Positions 9,642-15,268 of a stretch of DNA of 33,341 nt are shown in pieces. The translations under genes were made by a program, and so were the position numbers. Under the pieces are notes generated by a model, which was not told where the DNA came from, made no database searches, and saw only the letters and a program-made list of their open reading frames with translations. The stretch comes from a virus. The stretch lies in IMG/VR virus record IMGVR_UViG_3300027816_000268, positions 1 through 33,341 of that record; one strand, given 5' to 3'. Every line of letters begins with the position of its first letter. The first letter of the stretch is position 1.

Positions 9642-10384
9642 GCCTCAGCGATTTGCTGGTAATATTGCTCTACTCTGGTCCACCATTGGCGCTTGTACAG
9701 CTCAAATTCAAAGCCTTCTACCACAAATTCTTGATACTCGGGCGTGCCCGTCATCAGCCCATCGCGATCTGTTTCGGGCTTGACGCACATCAAAATCACA
9801 CCCTTGTTGATGGCAGTACCGTATACTTCGTTGTGAGCTTCTGCGTAGGCCGCCAACTGCAGGAAATAATCATCAATCCACTCGCGCTTTTTGGGCTTGT
9901 TGGTCTGCTTGTAGTCCAGGATGCTTTCAGAAACCACGCCATCTTGACCACGATGCAGTCCTATGCCATCAGATGTGCCAGCATAAACCTGTGGAAAATA
10001 CAAGGGCACTTCCATGCCCCAGAATTCTTCAACACGATCCAAGCCCTGCTCGATCACACAGTTGGCCATGTGCCAACTGGGCTTGGCAAAGGGATTGCCT
10101 GGTTCTGGCACCCGCTGACCTTCTAGCACATACTTTTCCAAATAGGTATGCATACGTGTGCCGCGATTGGCTGCTTCGGTGGTGATCTGCTGTGCTTTTT
10201 CCACGCCCACACGTCTGCGCCATTCCTGCAAGGCCTGCTTTTTTTCCTCAGGTGTAGTGGCTGAAAGTATGGTGGTCACCGACGGTACAGCGTGACCCTC
10301 GGGTGTGGTATAAAGCCTGCGGCCTTCTACTGTGGTTCTGGGTATGGGCTGGTAATCGTAACGCTGTTGATATCGGGATAACAT
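9638..10384 (-). CDS. PD-(D/E)XK superfamily nuclease (RecB-like exonuclease fold)
   Basis: A 248-residue DNA nuclease of the PD-(D/E)XK family. Visible motifs in order: an upstream helix with His79 (GTRMHTYLE), Asp139 in AGTSDGIG, Asp157-Tyr-Lys159 in ILDYKQTNKPK (the catalytic D...DxK core), and a QxxxY motif (Gln176-Tyr180, QLAAY) typical of RecB-type nucleases. Only two cysteines are present (Cys109, Cys200), so it lacks the 4Fe-4S cluster of Cas4/AddB-type members. Likely roles are processing DNA ends in recombination-dependent replication or degrading host DNA. It is preceded by a sigma70-type early promoter whose -10 box ends six bases before the ATG, with no Shine-Dalgarno sequence, so the transcript is probably leaderless and early. 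Confidence 0.88.
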   Translation of the reverse strand: MLSRYQQRYDYQPIPRTTVEGRRLYTTPEGHAVPSVTTILSATTPEEKKQALQEWRRRVGVEKAQQITTEAANRGTRMHTYLEKYVLEGQRVPEPGNPFAKPSWHMANCVIEQGLDRVEEFWGMEVPLYFPQVYAGTSDGIGLHRGQDGVVSESILDYKQTNKPKKREWIDDYFLQLAAYAEAHNEVYGTAINKGVILMCVKPETDRDGLMTGTPEYQEFVVEGFEFELYKRQWWTRVEQYYQQIAEA

Positions 10385-10390
10385 CTGACA

Positions 10391-10419
10391 ATAGTACTAT
10401 CTTGTGAGTATTTTGTCAA
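10391..10419 (-). promoter_or_regulatory. Sigma70-type early promoter, predicted leaderless, for the nuclease gene
   Basis: Minus strand: -35 TTGACA at 10414-10419 (perfect), 17-base spacer, -10 TACTAT at 10391-10396 (4 of 6), then exactly six bases (TGTCAG) and the ATG at 10384. The standard start point, seven bases after the -10 box, falls on the A of ATG. It lies in the gap between iscA and the nuclease gene. Confidence 0.75.
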
Positions 10420-10428
10420 TGATTTTGA

Positions 10429-10755
10429 TCAAACTCTAAATGACTCGCCGCAGCCACAGCGATCCTTTTCATTGTCATTGATAAACTCAAATCCTTCATT
10501 GAGCCCACGTTTCTGATAGTCAATGGTCATGCCGTCGAGATACACCAGATGCTCGGGCTTGACATAGATTCTAACACCCTTATCATCGTAGTGTGCTATA
10601 CAGTGCTGGCCCTGTTCGTTGTCTACATACTCCAGGGTATAGGCCAGACCCGAACAGCCAGTGGTTCGCACACCCACACGGATGCCTAGACCGCGACCAC
10701 GGCGGGTTATCGAGTCTTGAATTTTGCCAGCGGCAATGTCAGTGACTGAGATCAT
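10429..10755 (-). CDS. iscA: A-type iron-sulfur carrier protein IscA
   Basis: A 108-residue A-type carrier of the IscA/HesB family that accepts iron or nascent clusters and passes them to apoproteins. The three signature cysteines are present at family spacing: Cys34 in TTGCSGLAY and Cys100/Cys102 in the C-terminal CGCGESF. Length and ends match bacterial IscA, so the protein looks functional. The ATG lies inside the end of iscU (17-base overlap) without a strong ribosome site, implying translational coupling and matched production of the two proteins. The family assignment is secure; IscA rather than SufA or ErpA is chosen because of the adjacent IscU and overall similarity. Confidence 0.95.
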   Translation of the reverse strand: MISVTDIAAGKIQDSITRRGRGLGIRVGVRTTGCSGLAYTLEYVDNEQGQHCIAHYDDKGVRIYVKPEHLVYLDGMTIDYQKRGLNEGFEFINDNEKDRCGCGESFRV

Positions 10756-11128
10756 GTTTTTTGCGATAGTCTTCTATAGCAGCCTTGATGGCATCCTCGG
10801 CCAGAATCGAACAATGTATCTTCACCGGGGGCAGAGCTAATTCTTCAGCGATGTCACTGTTACGAATAGCACTAGCAGCGTCCAAGTGCATTCCTTTAAC
10901 CATCTCAGTGACCAAACTGGAGCTAGCAATGGCTGATCCGCAGCCATATGTCTTGAAACGAGCATCTCTAATAATGCCATTTTCGTCTACCTTTATTTGA
11001 AGTTTCATCACATCACCGCAGGCCGGCGCACCCACCATGCCGGTGCCTACGTCAACATCGCTTTTGTCAAAGGAACCCACGTTACGTGGATTCTCATAGT
11101 GATCAATCACCTTGTCACTGTAGGCCAT
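10739..11128 (-). CDS. iscU: Iron-sulfur cluster assembly scaffold IscU
   Basis: A 129-residue IscU, the scaffold on which 2Fe-2S clusters are built with sulfur from the cysteine desulfurase IscS. All ligand residues are visible: Cys37 and Asp39 (GAPACGDV), Cys63 (TYGCGSAIASSS), and His-Cys near residue 105 (KIHCSILAEDA). The LPPVK motif recognised by the HscA chaperone is intact, so it could plug into the host Isc machinery (IscS, HscA/HscB). No phage iscS, hscA or fdx is visible nearby. The ATG has a GGAG ten bases upstream, inside the end of the 47-residue gene. With iscA it forms an auxiliary metabolic pair, probably acquired from a bacterial host. Confidence 0.96.
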   Translation of the reverse strand: MAYSDKVIDHYENPRNVGSFDKSDVDVGTGMVGAPACGDVMKLQIKVDENGIIRDARFKTYGCGSAIASSSLVTEMVKGMHLDAASAIRNSDIAEELALPPVKIHCSILAEDAIKAAIEDYRKKHDLSH

Positions 11129-11134
11129 AAATCG

Positions 11135-11278
11135 TTATCTCCAGAAAAATAATATTGCTTTGATTCGATCAATGTATTTTTGTAGATATTTCTTTTGGAA
11201 TGCCTTGGCGTATTCGGGTTGTGGGAAATTCCAACCAATGAACATACCTACTATGATCCAAAATATAGTTTCTAACAT
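11135..11278 (-). CDS. Small single-pass membrane protein (47 residues)
   Basis: A short gene with strong start signals: GGAGG at 11284-11288 on the minus strand, five bases before the ATG at 11276-11278. The product begins MLETIFWIIVGMFIGWNF, a hydrophobic stretch long enough to span the membrane, followed by a cationic amphipathic tail (residues 21-47, rich in Lys, Tyr and Gln). It ends six bases before iscU and carries the iscU ribosome site in its last codons. Similar tiny N-anchored membrane peptides are common in T4-like phages; their role is unknown. The quality of the ribosome site is the main reason to call it real. Confidence 0.7.
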   Translation of the reverse strand: MLETIFWIIVGMFIGWNFPQPEYAKAFQKKYLQKYIDRIKAILFFWR

Positions 11279-11303
11279 AACAGCCTCCTATTGAAAAGTC
11301 AAG

Positions 11304-11681
11304 TTATTTGGTAGCTTGTCGGGCCACGCGGTTGGCCATTTTGCTGACTATGGCCTTGTTGTCTGTGGGCGCAGGTCCCGATGCTGTGGGCACTTCGGCA
11401 GCCGTTTGTTCATCGGCGCCACGGAAATATATCACATCTTTGTCAATGGTTCTAATCACATTACTCAAAGGTGCAGCGGTACTGGCATTGATAAAACTAT
11501 CGTTACTGATATTAGACATACCCATGTTCTTGGCGTGCTGTAGAAATGCATCCAGATCCATGGTGGCATTTTCGCCTGCTGTTTCGCTTTGATTCATAAA
11601 AAGTTCTGCCAGGGCAGTTAACCTCAGCAGATCATTTTTTGGAATGGCAGAAGGTGCTGTTGCAAACTCACGTAAACGCAC
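11304..11681 (-). CDS. Unknown 125-residue protein, virion-assembly region
   Basis: Not recognised. The protein starts MRLREFATAPS, a short amphipathic leader resembling the MKLxE/MKIxEI starts of several phage proteins in this region. It is mostly helical to about residue 65 (LLRLTALAELFMNQ, LDAFLQHAKNMGM) and then disordered, ending in basic residues (MANRVARQATK). No membrane segment or known motif is seen. It begins three bases after the stop of the 376-residue gene and is likely cotranscribed with it from the late box at 12803, pointing to a virion or assembly role, by position only. Confidence 0.7.
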   Translation of the reverse strand: MRLREFATAPSAIPKNDLLRLTALAELFMNQSETAGENATMDLDAFLQHAKNMGMSNISNDSFINASTAAPLSNVIRTIDKDVIYFRGADEQTAAEVPTASGPAPTDNKAIVSKMANRVARQATK

Positions 11682-11684
11682 GGT

Positions 11685-12776
11685 TTACTTTCTTGCGCGG
11701 CCCAGAGCTTCTTCGCTGCCTAAATCTGCAGCAACTTCTTCTTCTGGAGGGGGCATATCTACTGCAGATAACTCGTCGCCGGCTGCGGCACCTAGATCAG
11801 CACCGGCTTCGGCACCCAATTCGGCACCAATGTCAGCTCCGGCGATATCACCCGGGGCAGGTGCTAGGCCTGCGCCTGTGGCCTGACCTGTGAGTCCTGC
11901 CAATGCTGTGTCCATCTGACCTTTGCTGGCCTGCAGTGATTCTAACAATCCCTGAAGTCCGGCAGCGGCTGTTTGATTGAATGCCTGTGCTTTGTCTGGA
12001 CTGAGTTCGTACTTGATGGAATCAGTCAACGCTGGCAGTTCTTTGTACAGCATTTCACTGGTCTGCTCAATCATCTTTTGCATACGGTCAGCCATGTCCT
12101 GCGCGGCCAACACTACCTGTGCGGTTTCCACTTCTGAAGCTTCGCGCAAGGTTCTCTTGATCTGATAAACACCTGACTCCACAATGCGTTTTACTGCGAT
12201 CTTGCGCTCCATCTGTGGATACACACGCAGATGCAGTCGACCACCATCGCGCTCGGCTGCTTCGTTCACACGGTCTTTGATTTCGCGCACACTGCAACTC
12301 ATGCCTTCTTCCATGTCGTCTTCGGCCATGGCCATGAGTTCCATGACAGCATCTTCGTCGTATTCTTCGCCCAAGGATACGCCACCAGTGGCAGAGGTCG
12401 ATCCTGGTGCACCTTTGATCAAGGCCATGATTGATTCAGCGTCTTTTTTGTCCTGTGCTGAGGGATTGGCCATGCTTTTTCCTGGATGAGCCAACTGGCT
12501 CAGAGCTGCTGTCTGACCTGGTGTGAGTGCTTCTTGAACTCGTTGTTTCAAAGCCTGCTCCAACATCACAGCTTTAAGGTAAGCGGCACTGCGCTGGCTG
12601 GTATGGAAATTTGGCTGTTTGCGATATTCACCAATGGTGCGACTTACCTGCTCTAGCATGGTACGGGCTCTGGCAGCGTCAAGGCTGGCAATGGCTAACT
12701 TTTTACCAAATTGGCTTTCAATGATACCGGCTGTGTTTTTGCTGGTATTTTTAAGTGCGAGGTCTGTGAGTTTCAT
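11685..12776 (-). CDS. Conserved T4-like structural/assembly-type protein, Ala/Glu-rich tail
   Basis: A long frame continues to 12815, but I place the start at the ATG at 12774-12776 (MKLTDLALKNTSKN): AAAGGA precedes it at good spacing and a late box CTAAATA lies 26 bases upstream, inside the longer frame. The 363-residue product is helical and highly charged, with a conserved-looking middle (VETAQVVLAAQDMADRMQKM, KELPALTDSIKYEL) and a low-complexity C-terminal third of Ala, Gly, Asp and Glu that ends in basic residues (ALGRARK). From memory this resembles a conserved protein of T4-like cyanophages and pelagiphages found in virion-gene clusters; the exact role (scaffold, core or capsid-associated) is not known to me. 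The acidic disordered tail would suit a scaffold-like protein. Confidence 0.75.
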   Translation of the reverse strand: MKLTDLALKNTSKNTAGIIESQFGKKLAIASLDAARARTMLEQVSRTIGEYRKQPNFHTSQRSAAYLKAVMLEQALKQRVQEALTPGQTAALSQLAHPGKSMANPSAQDKKDAESIMALIKGAPGSTSATGGVSLGEEYDEDAVMELMAMAEDDMEEGMSCSVREIKDRVNEAAERDGGRLHLRVYPQMERKIAVKRIVESGVYQIKRTLREASEVETAQVVLAAQDMADRMQKMIEQTSEMLYKELPALTDSIKYELSPDKAQAFNQTAAAGLQGLLESLQASKGQMDTALAGLTGQATGAGLAPAPGDIAGADIGAELGAEAGADLGAAAGDELSAVDMPPPEEEVAADLGSEEALGRARK

Positions 12777-13215
12777 CAGGGGTAATCCTTTTAGTTTGCA
12801 AGTATTTAGTGACAACTGGGTATTTGTCTAGGTGAATTCGAGCATTTTCACGCAGGGCCTGCGCTTGGCCCAGTTTGGATTCGTGCAAGCCAACATGGAT
12901 CATGTTCTGTATGCGTGTCATGTGTATGTCAATATCGGCCTGGGCCCGGCTCAGCTGTTGATCTAAATTCCGTATGTGCTGAGCTGCTGGAAAATCCTGG
13001 TGTTTCATGGCTGTGCAATAGCGCAGTGCAGATTTCATGGTGTGGAATTTCTGCACCCGCTGGCTGGGCTCTATCACCAGTATTTCGCCCCTGTGCGGTA
13101 TCAGTTCATAAGCAGCATATATGGCATAACCCCTGTGGGTGCGCAACAGCAGTTCCGGATGGCGCCGTGATTCTTGTGCCAGTTTTCTCAGCGTTTCAAA
13201 TCTAGCGTTTTCCAT
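12751..13215 (-). CDS. Conserved T4-like phage protein of unknown function (154 residues)
   Basis: No named family recognised, although the pattern LLRTHRGYAIYAAYELIPHRGE (residues about 23-44, a small beta-rich module) followed by a long charged helix (about 75-120) reminds me of a conserved unknown protein in aquatic T4-like phages. It is basic and lacks membrane segments. It begins one base into the stop of the upstream gene (13215 shared) and its 3' end overlaps the start region of the 376-frame gene, so it sits in a tightly packed operon that may start at the promoter near 13919-13947. Confidence 0.72.
   Translation of the reverse strand: MENARFETLRKLAQESRRHPELLLRTHRGYAIYAAYELIPHRGEILVIEPSQRVQKFHTMKSALRYCTAMKHQDFPAAQHIRNLDQQLSRAQADIDIHMTRIQNMIHVGLHESKLGQAQALRENARIHLDKYPVVTKYLQTKRITPDETHRPRT
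12803..12809 (-). promoter_or_regulatory. Late promoter box
   Basis: Minus-strand CTAAATA in CACTAAATACTTG context, 26 bases upstream of the ATG at 12776, with AAAGGA in between. It lies inside the end of the 154-residue gene. Confidence 0.6.
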
Positions 13216-13673
13216 TATTGATAAACAAACTTGGTATTGATTACAGCACCCGTGGTTTTGATTACGGATTCAAGATTTTCCACTGCTTCTTCCAGGCCAG
13301 TGATCAGCGGTACGCCGTCGCAGTCTTGCGTGAGTGCTGCCAAAGGTTTGCCGCTGATGTCATAGATATCAGCAAATTCGCTGCCAAATTCAAAAGTCCA
13401 GATTCTGCCGGCCCTGCGGTTCAGTCCTAAGACTGCGACACTGGCGTCCTGCAGTATCTGTGGTTCGGAATAAATCGTGACCTGAGTGCGCAAACTGATC
13501 AGTTGCGTAAGTGTTTCCCAATTGCGCTGTTGGTTCCTGGCCTTGGTCAATGCTGTTTGATCTGACAGTATGTGTCCCTGCCGATCAGTCAGAGGCAATT
13601 GAGTGACCTTGGCATGATTCAATATGCCAGTGGCTGTGCAGTCAAACAAGGTATAGCAAACGACTTTATTCAT
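13215..13673 (-). CDS. Conserved T4-like phage protein of unknown function (152 residues)
   Basis: Starts MNKVVCYTLFDCTATGI, a beta-strand plus turn similar to a conserved unknown protein of T4-like aquatic phages (YxLFDxTxTG). Internal features: KARNQQRNWETLTQLISLRTQ (about 45-65), a predicted helix-strand, and a WTFEFGSEFADIYD segment (about 92-105). No catalytic motif or membrane span. It overlaps the preceding gene by eight bases and the next by one, so all three are probably translated from one message. Confidence 0.72.
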   Translation of the reverse strand: MNKVVCYTLFDCTATGILNHAKVTQLPLTDRQGHILSDQTALTKARNQQRNWETLTQLISLRTQVTIYSEPQILQDASVAVLGLNRRAGRIWTFEFGSEFADIYDISGKPLAALTQDCDGVPLITGLEEAVENLESVIKTTGAVINTKFVYQ

Positions 13674-13911
13674 ATTTTAATCTATAATAAACTTCCGCAC
13701 GATTCAATAATTCTTTGAGTTCGGCATCACTACGGGCCTGCTGATGTATGTTGATCCAGAGATTCTGCCGCTGTTGCCTCACGTGGTGACTTTCCATGGT
13801 TTCTTGGATCATTTCCCTGGTATCAGTGGGTTGATTTTTGCGCCTACGATAAATGGTCTGACCACCATCTGGCGACTCGTAAACATACTCTTGATCATTG
13901 TGAACACTCAT
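13666..13911 (-). CDS. Small conserved hypothetical protein (81 residues)
   Basis: The frame is open back to 14091, but that part runs antiparallel through a terminator hairpin and over the end of the next gene in a poor composition, so I take the internal ATG at 13909-13911 as the start (MSVHNDQEYVYES). The product is charged and helical, with DGGQTIYRRR (about 15-24) and an amphipathic C-terminal helix (AELKELLNRAEVYYRLKYE). The start has no Shine-Dalgarno sequence, but a sigma70-like promoter ends seven bases before the ATG, which fits a leaderless or near-leaderless message. Function unknown. Confidence 0.7.
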   Translation of the reverse strand: MSVHNDQEYVYESPDGGQTIYRRRKNQPTDTREMIQETMESHHVRQQRQNLWINIHQQARSDAELKELLNRAEVYYRLKYE

Positions 13912-13918
13912 ATCAATA

Positions 13919-13947
13919 ATTATGCCATAAAAAAACCGCGATGTGAA
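13919..13947 (-). promoter_or_regulatory. Sigma70-type promoter embedded in a terminator hairpin
   Basis: Minus strand: -35 TTCACA at 13942-13947 (5 of 6), 17-base spacer, -10 CATAAT at 13919-13924 (5 of 6), seven bases, then ATG at 13911. The -35 element forms the hairpin loop plus one stem base of the terminator at 13931-13959, and the spacer contains the second stem arm and T-run. Confidence 0.55.
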
Positions 13948-13959
13948 ATCGCGGTTTTT
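13931..13959. terminator. Rho-independent, likely bidirectional terminator
   Basis: Perfect 12-base inverted repeat (AAAAACCGCGAT / ATCGCGGTTTTT) around a five-base loop. On the minus strand it is followed by more T residues (seven in a row), so it should stop transcription leaving the 137-residue gene that ends at 13982. The A/T flanks make it able to work in both directions. Confidence 0.88.
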
Positions 13960-13981
13960 AAAGTGCTCCTGGGTCTGTAAA

Positions 13982-14395
13982 TTAGGAAGCAGCCAGTTTG
14001 AAACCAACGTTGGTGGGTGTACCAACAACTTCGCCTGTGACGTTGGCAGCAGCCAATGCTTGTGCAGCATTGCCAAATGTGCCTGTGTCATACAGTGCTA
14101 CTGAGAGGAAACCACGTGTGTTGCCCGAACCTGCTACTGTGTCTACCTGATAGATAGCAACAGTTGTCAACTGCTGAATGCTCTGCAGAACGTTGCTGAC
14201 AGCGCCGTTAACGCCCATGCCACCTGCGGCATTAGCACCTGCAACAGCAAACTGCCAAAAGTCCAGTTTGGGACCAGCGGGCTGAACTGTGTTGCCCGAG
14301 CCTGTGGAAATGTTGGTGCTGGAAACAGGACCGTTTTGTACGTCTAGTGCAAATACTGGTTGTGCATCACCATTGGTGCGTGTAAAAATTGCCAT
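13982..14395 (-). CDS. Small Ala/Gly/Thr-rich probable virion protein, isolated and strongly expressed
   Basis: A 137-residue soluble beta-type protein (MAIFTRTNGDAQPVFALDVQ) rich in Ala, Gly, Val, Asn and Thr, with only one or two basic residues after the first ten and no cysteine, membrane span or signal. It stands as its own unit: a late-type box GTAAATA at 14437-14443, a near-perfect AAGGAGAT five bases before the ATG, and a strong terminator just after the stop. Such signals are what an abundant virion component needs. I infer a decoration, tube or head-fibre-like part; similar short proteins occur in aquatic T4-like phages, but I cannot name the family. Confidence 0.78.
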   Translation of the reverse strand: MAIFTRTNGDAQPVFALDVQNGPVSSTNISTGSGNTVQPAGPKLDFWQFAVAGANAAGGMGVNGAVSNVLQSIQQLTTVAIYQVDTVAGSGNTRGFLSVALYDTGTFGNAAQALAAANVTGEVVGTPTNVGFKLAAS

Positions 14396-14400
14396 GATAA

Positions 14401-14408
14401 ATCTCCTT
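14401..14408 (-). promoter_or_regulatory. Strong Shine-Dalgarno site of the 137-residue gene
   Basis: Minus-strand AAGGAGAT, five bases before the ATG at 14395; one of the two best ribosome sites in the window (the other is the GGAGG before the 47-residue gene). Confidence 0.8.
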
Positions 14409-14436
14409 GAGTATGTGACCTTTTTGGGTCTGCTAG

Positions 14437-14443
14437 TATTTAC
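14437..14443 (-). promoter_or_regulatory. Late-type promoter box
   Basis: Minus-strand GTAAATA (AGGTAAATACTA context), 41 bases before the ATG at 14395; one base different from the CTAAATA used elsewhere. It lies in the 75-base gap between the nucleotidyltransferase-like gene and the 137-residue gene. Confidence 0.5.
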
Positions 14444-14470
14444 CTGTCAGGAGAAAAAATGGTGTTTTGG

Positions 14471-15268
14471 TTAGGCCAAACGGCCCATCATGGTGCGATA
14501 CCAGCCGGGCGTGCCTTCTTGGATGGCTGGTAACTCTATGCCCTTGGGCTCTAGATCAGCACGGGCTTGTGCCAGTTTTGCATCTCGCTGGGGGTCTCGT
14601 TGCAGGGCCGTGACCACTGCTTCCACACCTGAGAGATCTTTGGGTGTTGCGCCTGGGTACAATATCAACTCTGCTATTTCTGTAGGATCAGTTGTGATCA
14701 TTTCGCCTGTGGCACGATCTTTCAAGCCGTACTGCCCAGACCATGTGTAACCCTGGGGATATTTCTTGTTGGCGCTGGCCTTGCCCAGGCTGTTGAGTAT
14801 GATGTGCTTCACAGCATCTTTGTACTGTGTGTCAGCAGCAGCACGTTTGGCAAATCTTGCCCATTCGATATTGGGCTCAAACATAAAGTCTACCTGCACA
14901 AATCCCAGTTGAGGCTTGCCAGCCACAGGAGCCATGAAACTCATGGTTTCATATTCAGTGGGTTTTTTATCTCGGGCAGTACCACCTGCTATGACCACAG
15001 CAGGATCCAGGTCCTGGCTCTCAGCCCAGTTTTTTAGTATGCCATATAATCGTGATTTGGGTGTTTGAGTTTTGTCTACTGCTAGATCTATGTCGCCGGA
15101 CTCGGCACGCAGACCTGTGCTGCCCAGCATGTTGTCCAACAAGGGTAATCCTGTGAGTTGTTCCAACCATAACACAGTGGGTTTTACATCAGTCTGCTTG
15201 ATAGATCTTGTCAAGACTTCGCCAGTCTTGGGATTTTTGAATTGGTTGCCGCCTTCAACTAAAAACAT
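14471..15268 (-). CDS. Nucleotidyltransferase-fold (Pol beta-like) protein
   Basis: A 265-residue protein with the Pol-beta nucleotidyltransferase signature: Gly49-Ser50 (MLGSTGLRAESGD), Asp59 and Asp61 (GDIDLAVD), and a third acidic residue, Asp127, in a later strand (GFVQVDFMF). These residues bind two metals and NTP in active members. The starting phrase VEGGNQFKNPKTG resembles proteins of T4-like aquatic phages. What it transfers, and to what (RNA, protein or small molecule), cannot be told. It shares one base with the upstream 433-residue gene and sits in a late transcription unit headed by the box at 16825, so it may act late or be packaged. The C-terminal end (PGWYRTMMGRLA) is a short conserved-looking tail. 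Confidence 0.72.
   Translation of the reverse strand: MFLVEGGNQFKNPKTGEVLTRSIKQTDVKPTVLWLEQLTGLPLLDNMLGSTGLRAESGDIDLAVDKTQTPKSRLYGILKNWAESQDLDPAVVIAGGTARDKKPTEYETMSFMAPVAGKPQLGFVQVDFMFEPNIEWARFAKRAAADTQYKDAVKHIILNSLGKASANKKYPQGYTWSGQYGLKDRATGEMITTDPTEIAELILYPGATPKDLSGVEAVVTALQRDPQRDAKLAQARADLEPKGIELPAIQEGTPGWYRTMMGRLA

Noticed and set aside
9638-10384. Idea that the nuclease is an iron-sulfur (Cas4/AddB-type) enzyme served by the neighbouring IscU/IscA
   Set aside because: Only two cysteines are present and not in the cluster pattern of those families.
11279-11302. TTGACT 17 bases before TATGTT as a promoter for the 47-residue gene
   Set aside because: The -10 would overlap the start codon, so the transcript would lack it, and the -10 match is poor; the gene has a strong ribosome site instead.
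12777-12815. Upstream start of the 376-codon frame
   Set aside because: The ribosome site and late box favour the ATG at 12776; the late box at 12803 lies inside the extended frame.
13912-14091. N-terminal extension of the 81-residue gene
   Set aside because: It runs through a perfect terminator hairpin and over the end of the 137-residue gene, and the protein text looks random; the internal ATG has a promoter right upstream.
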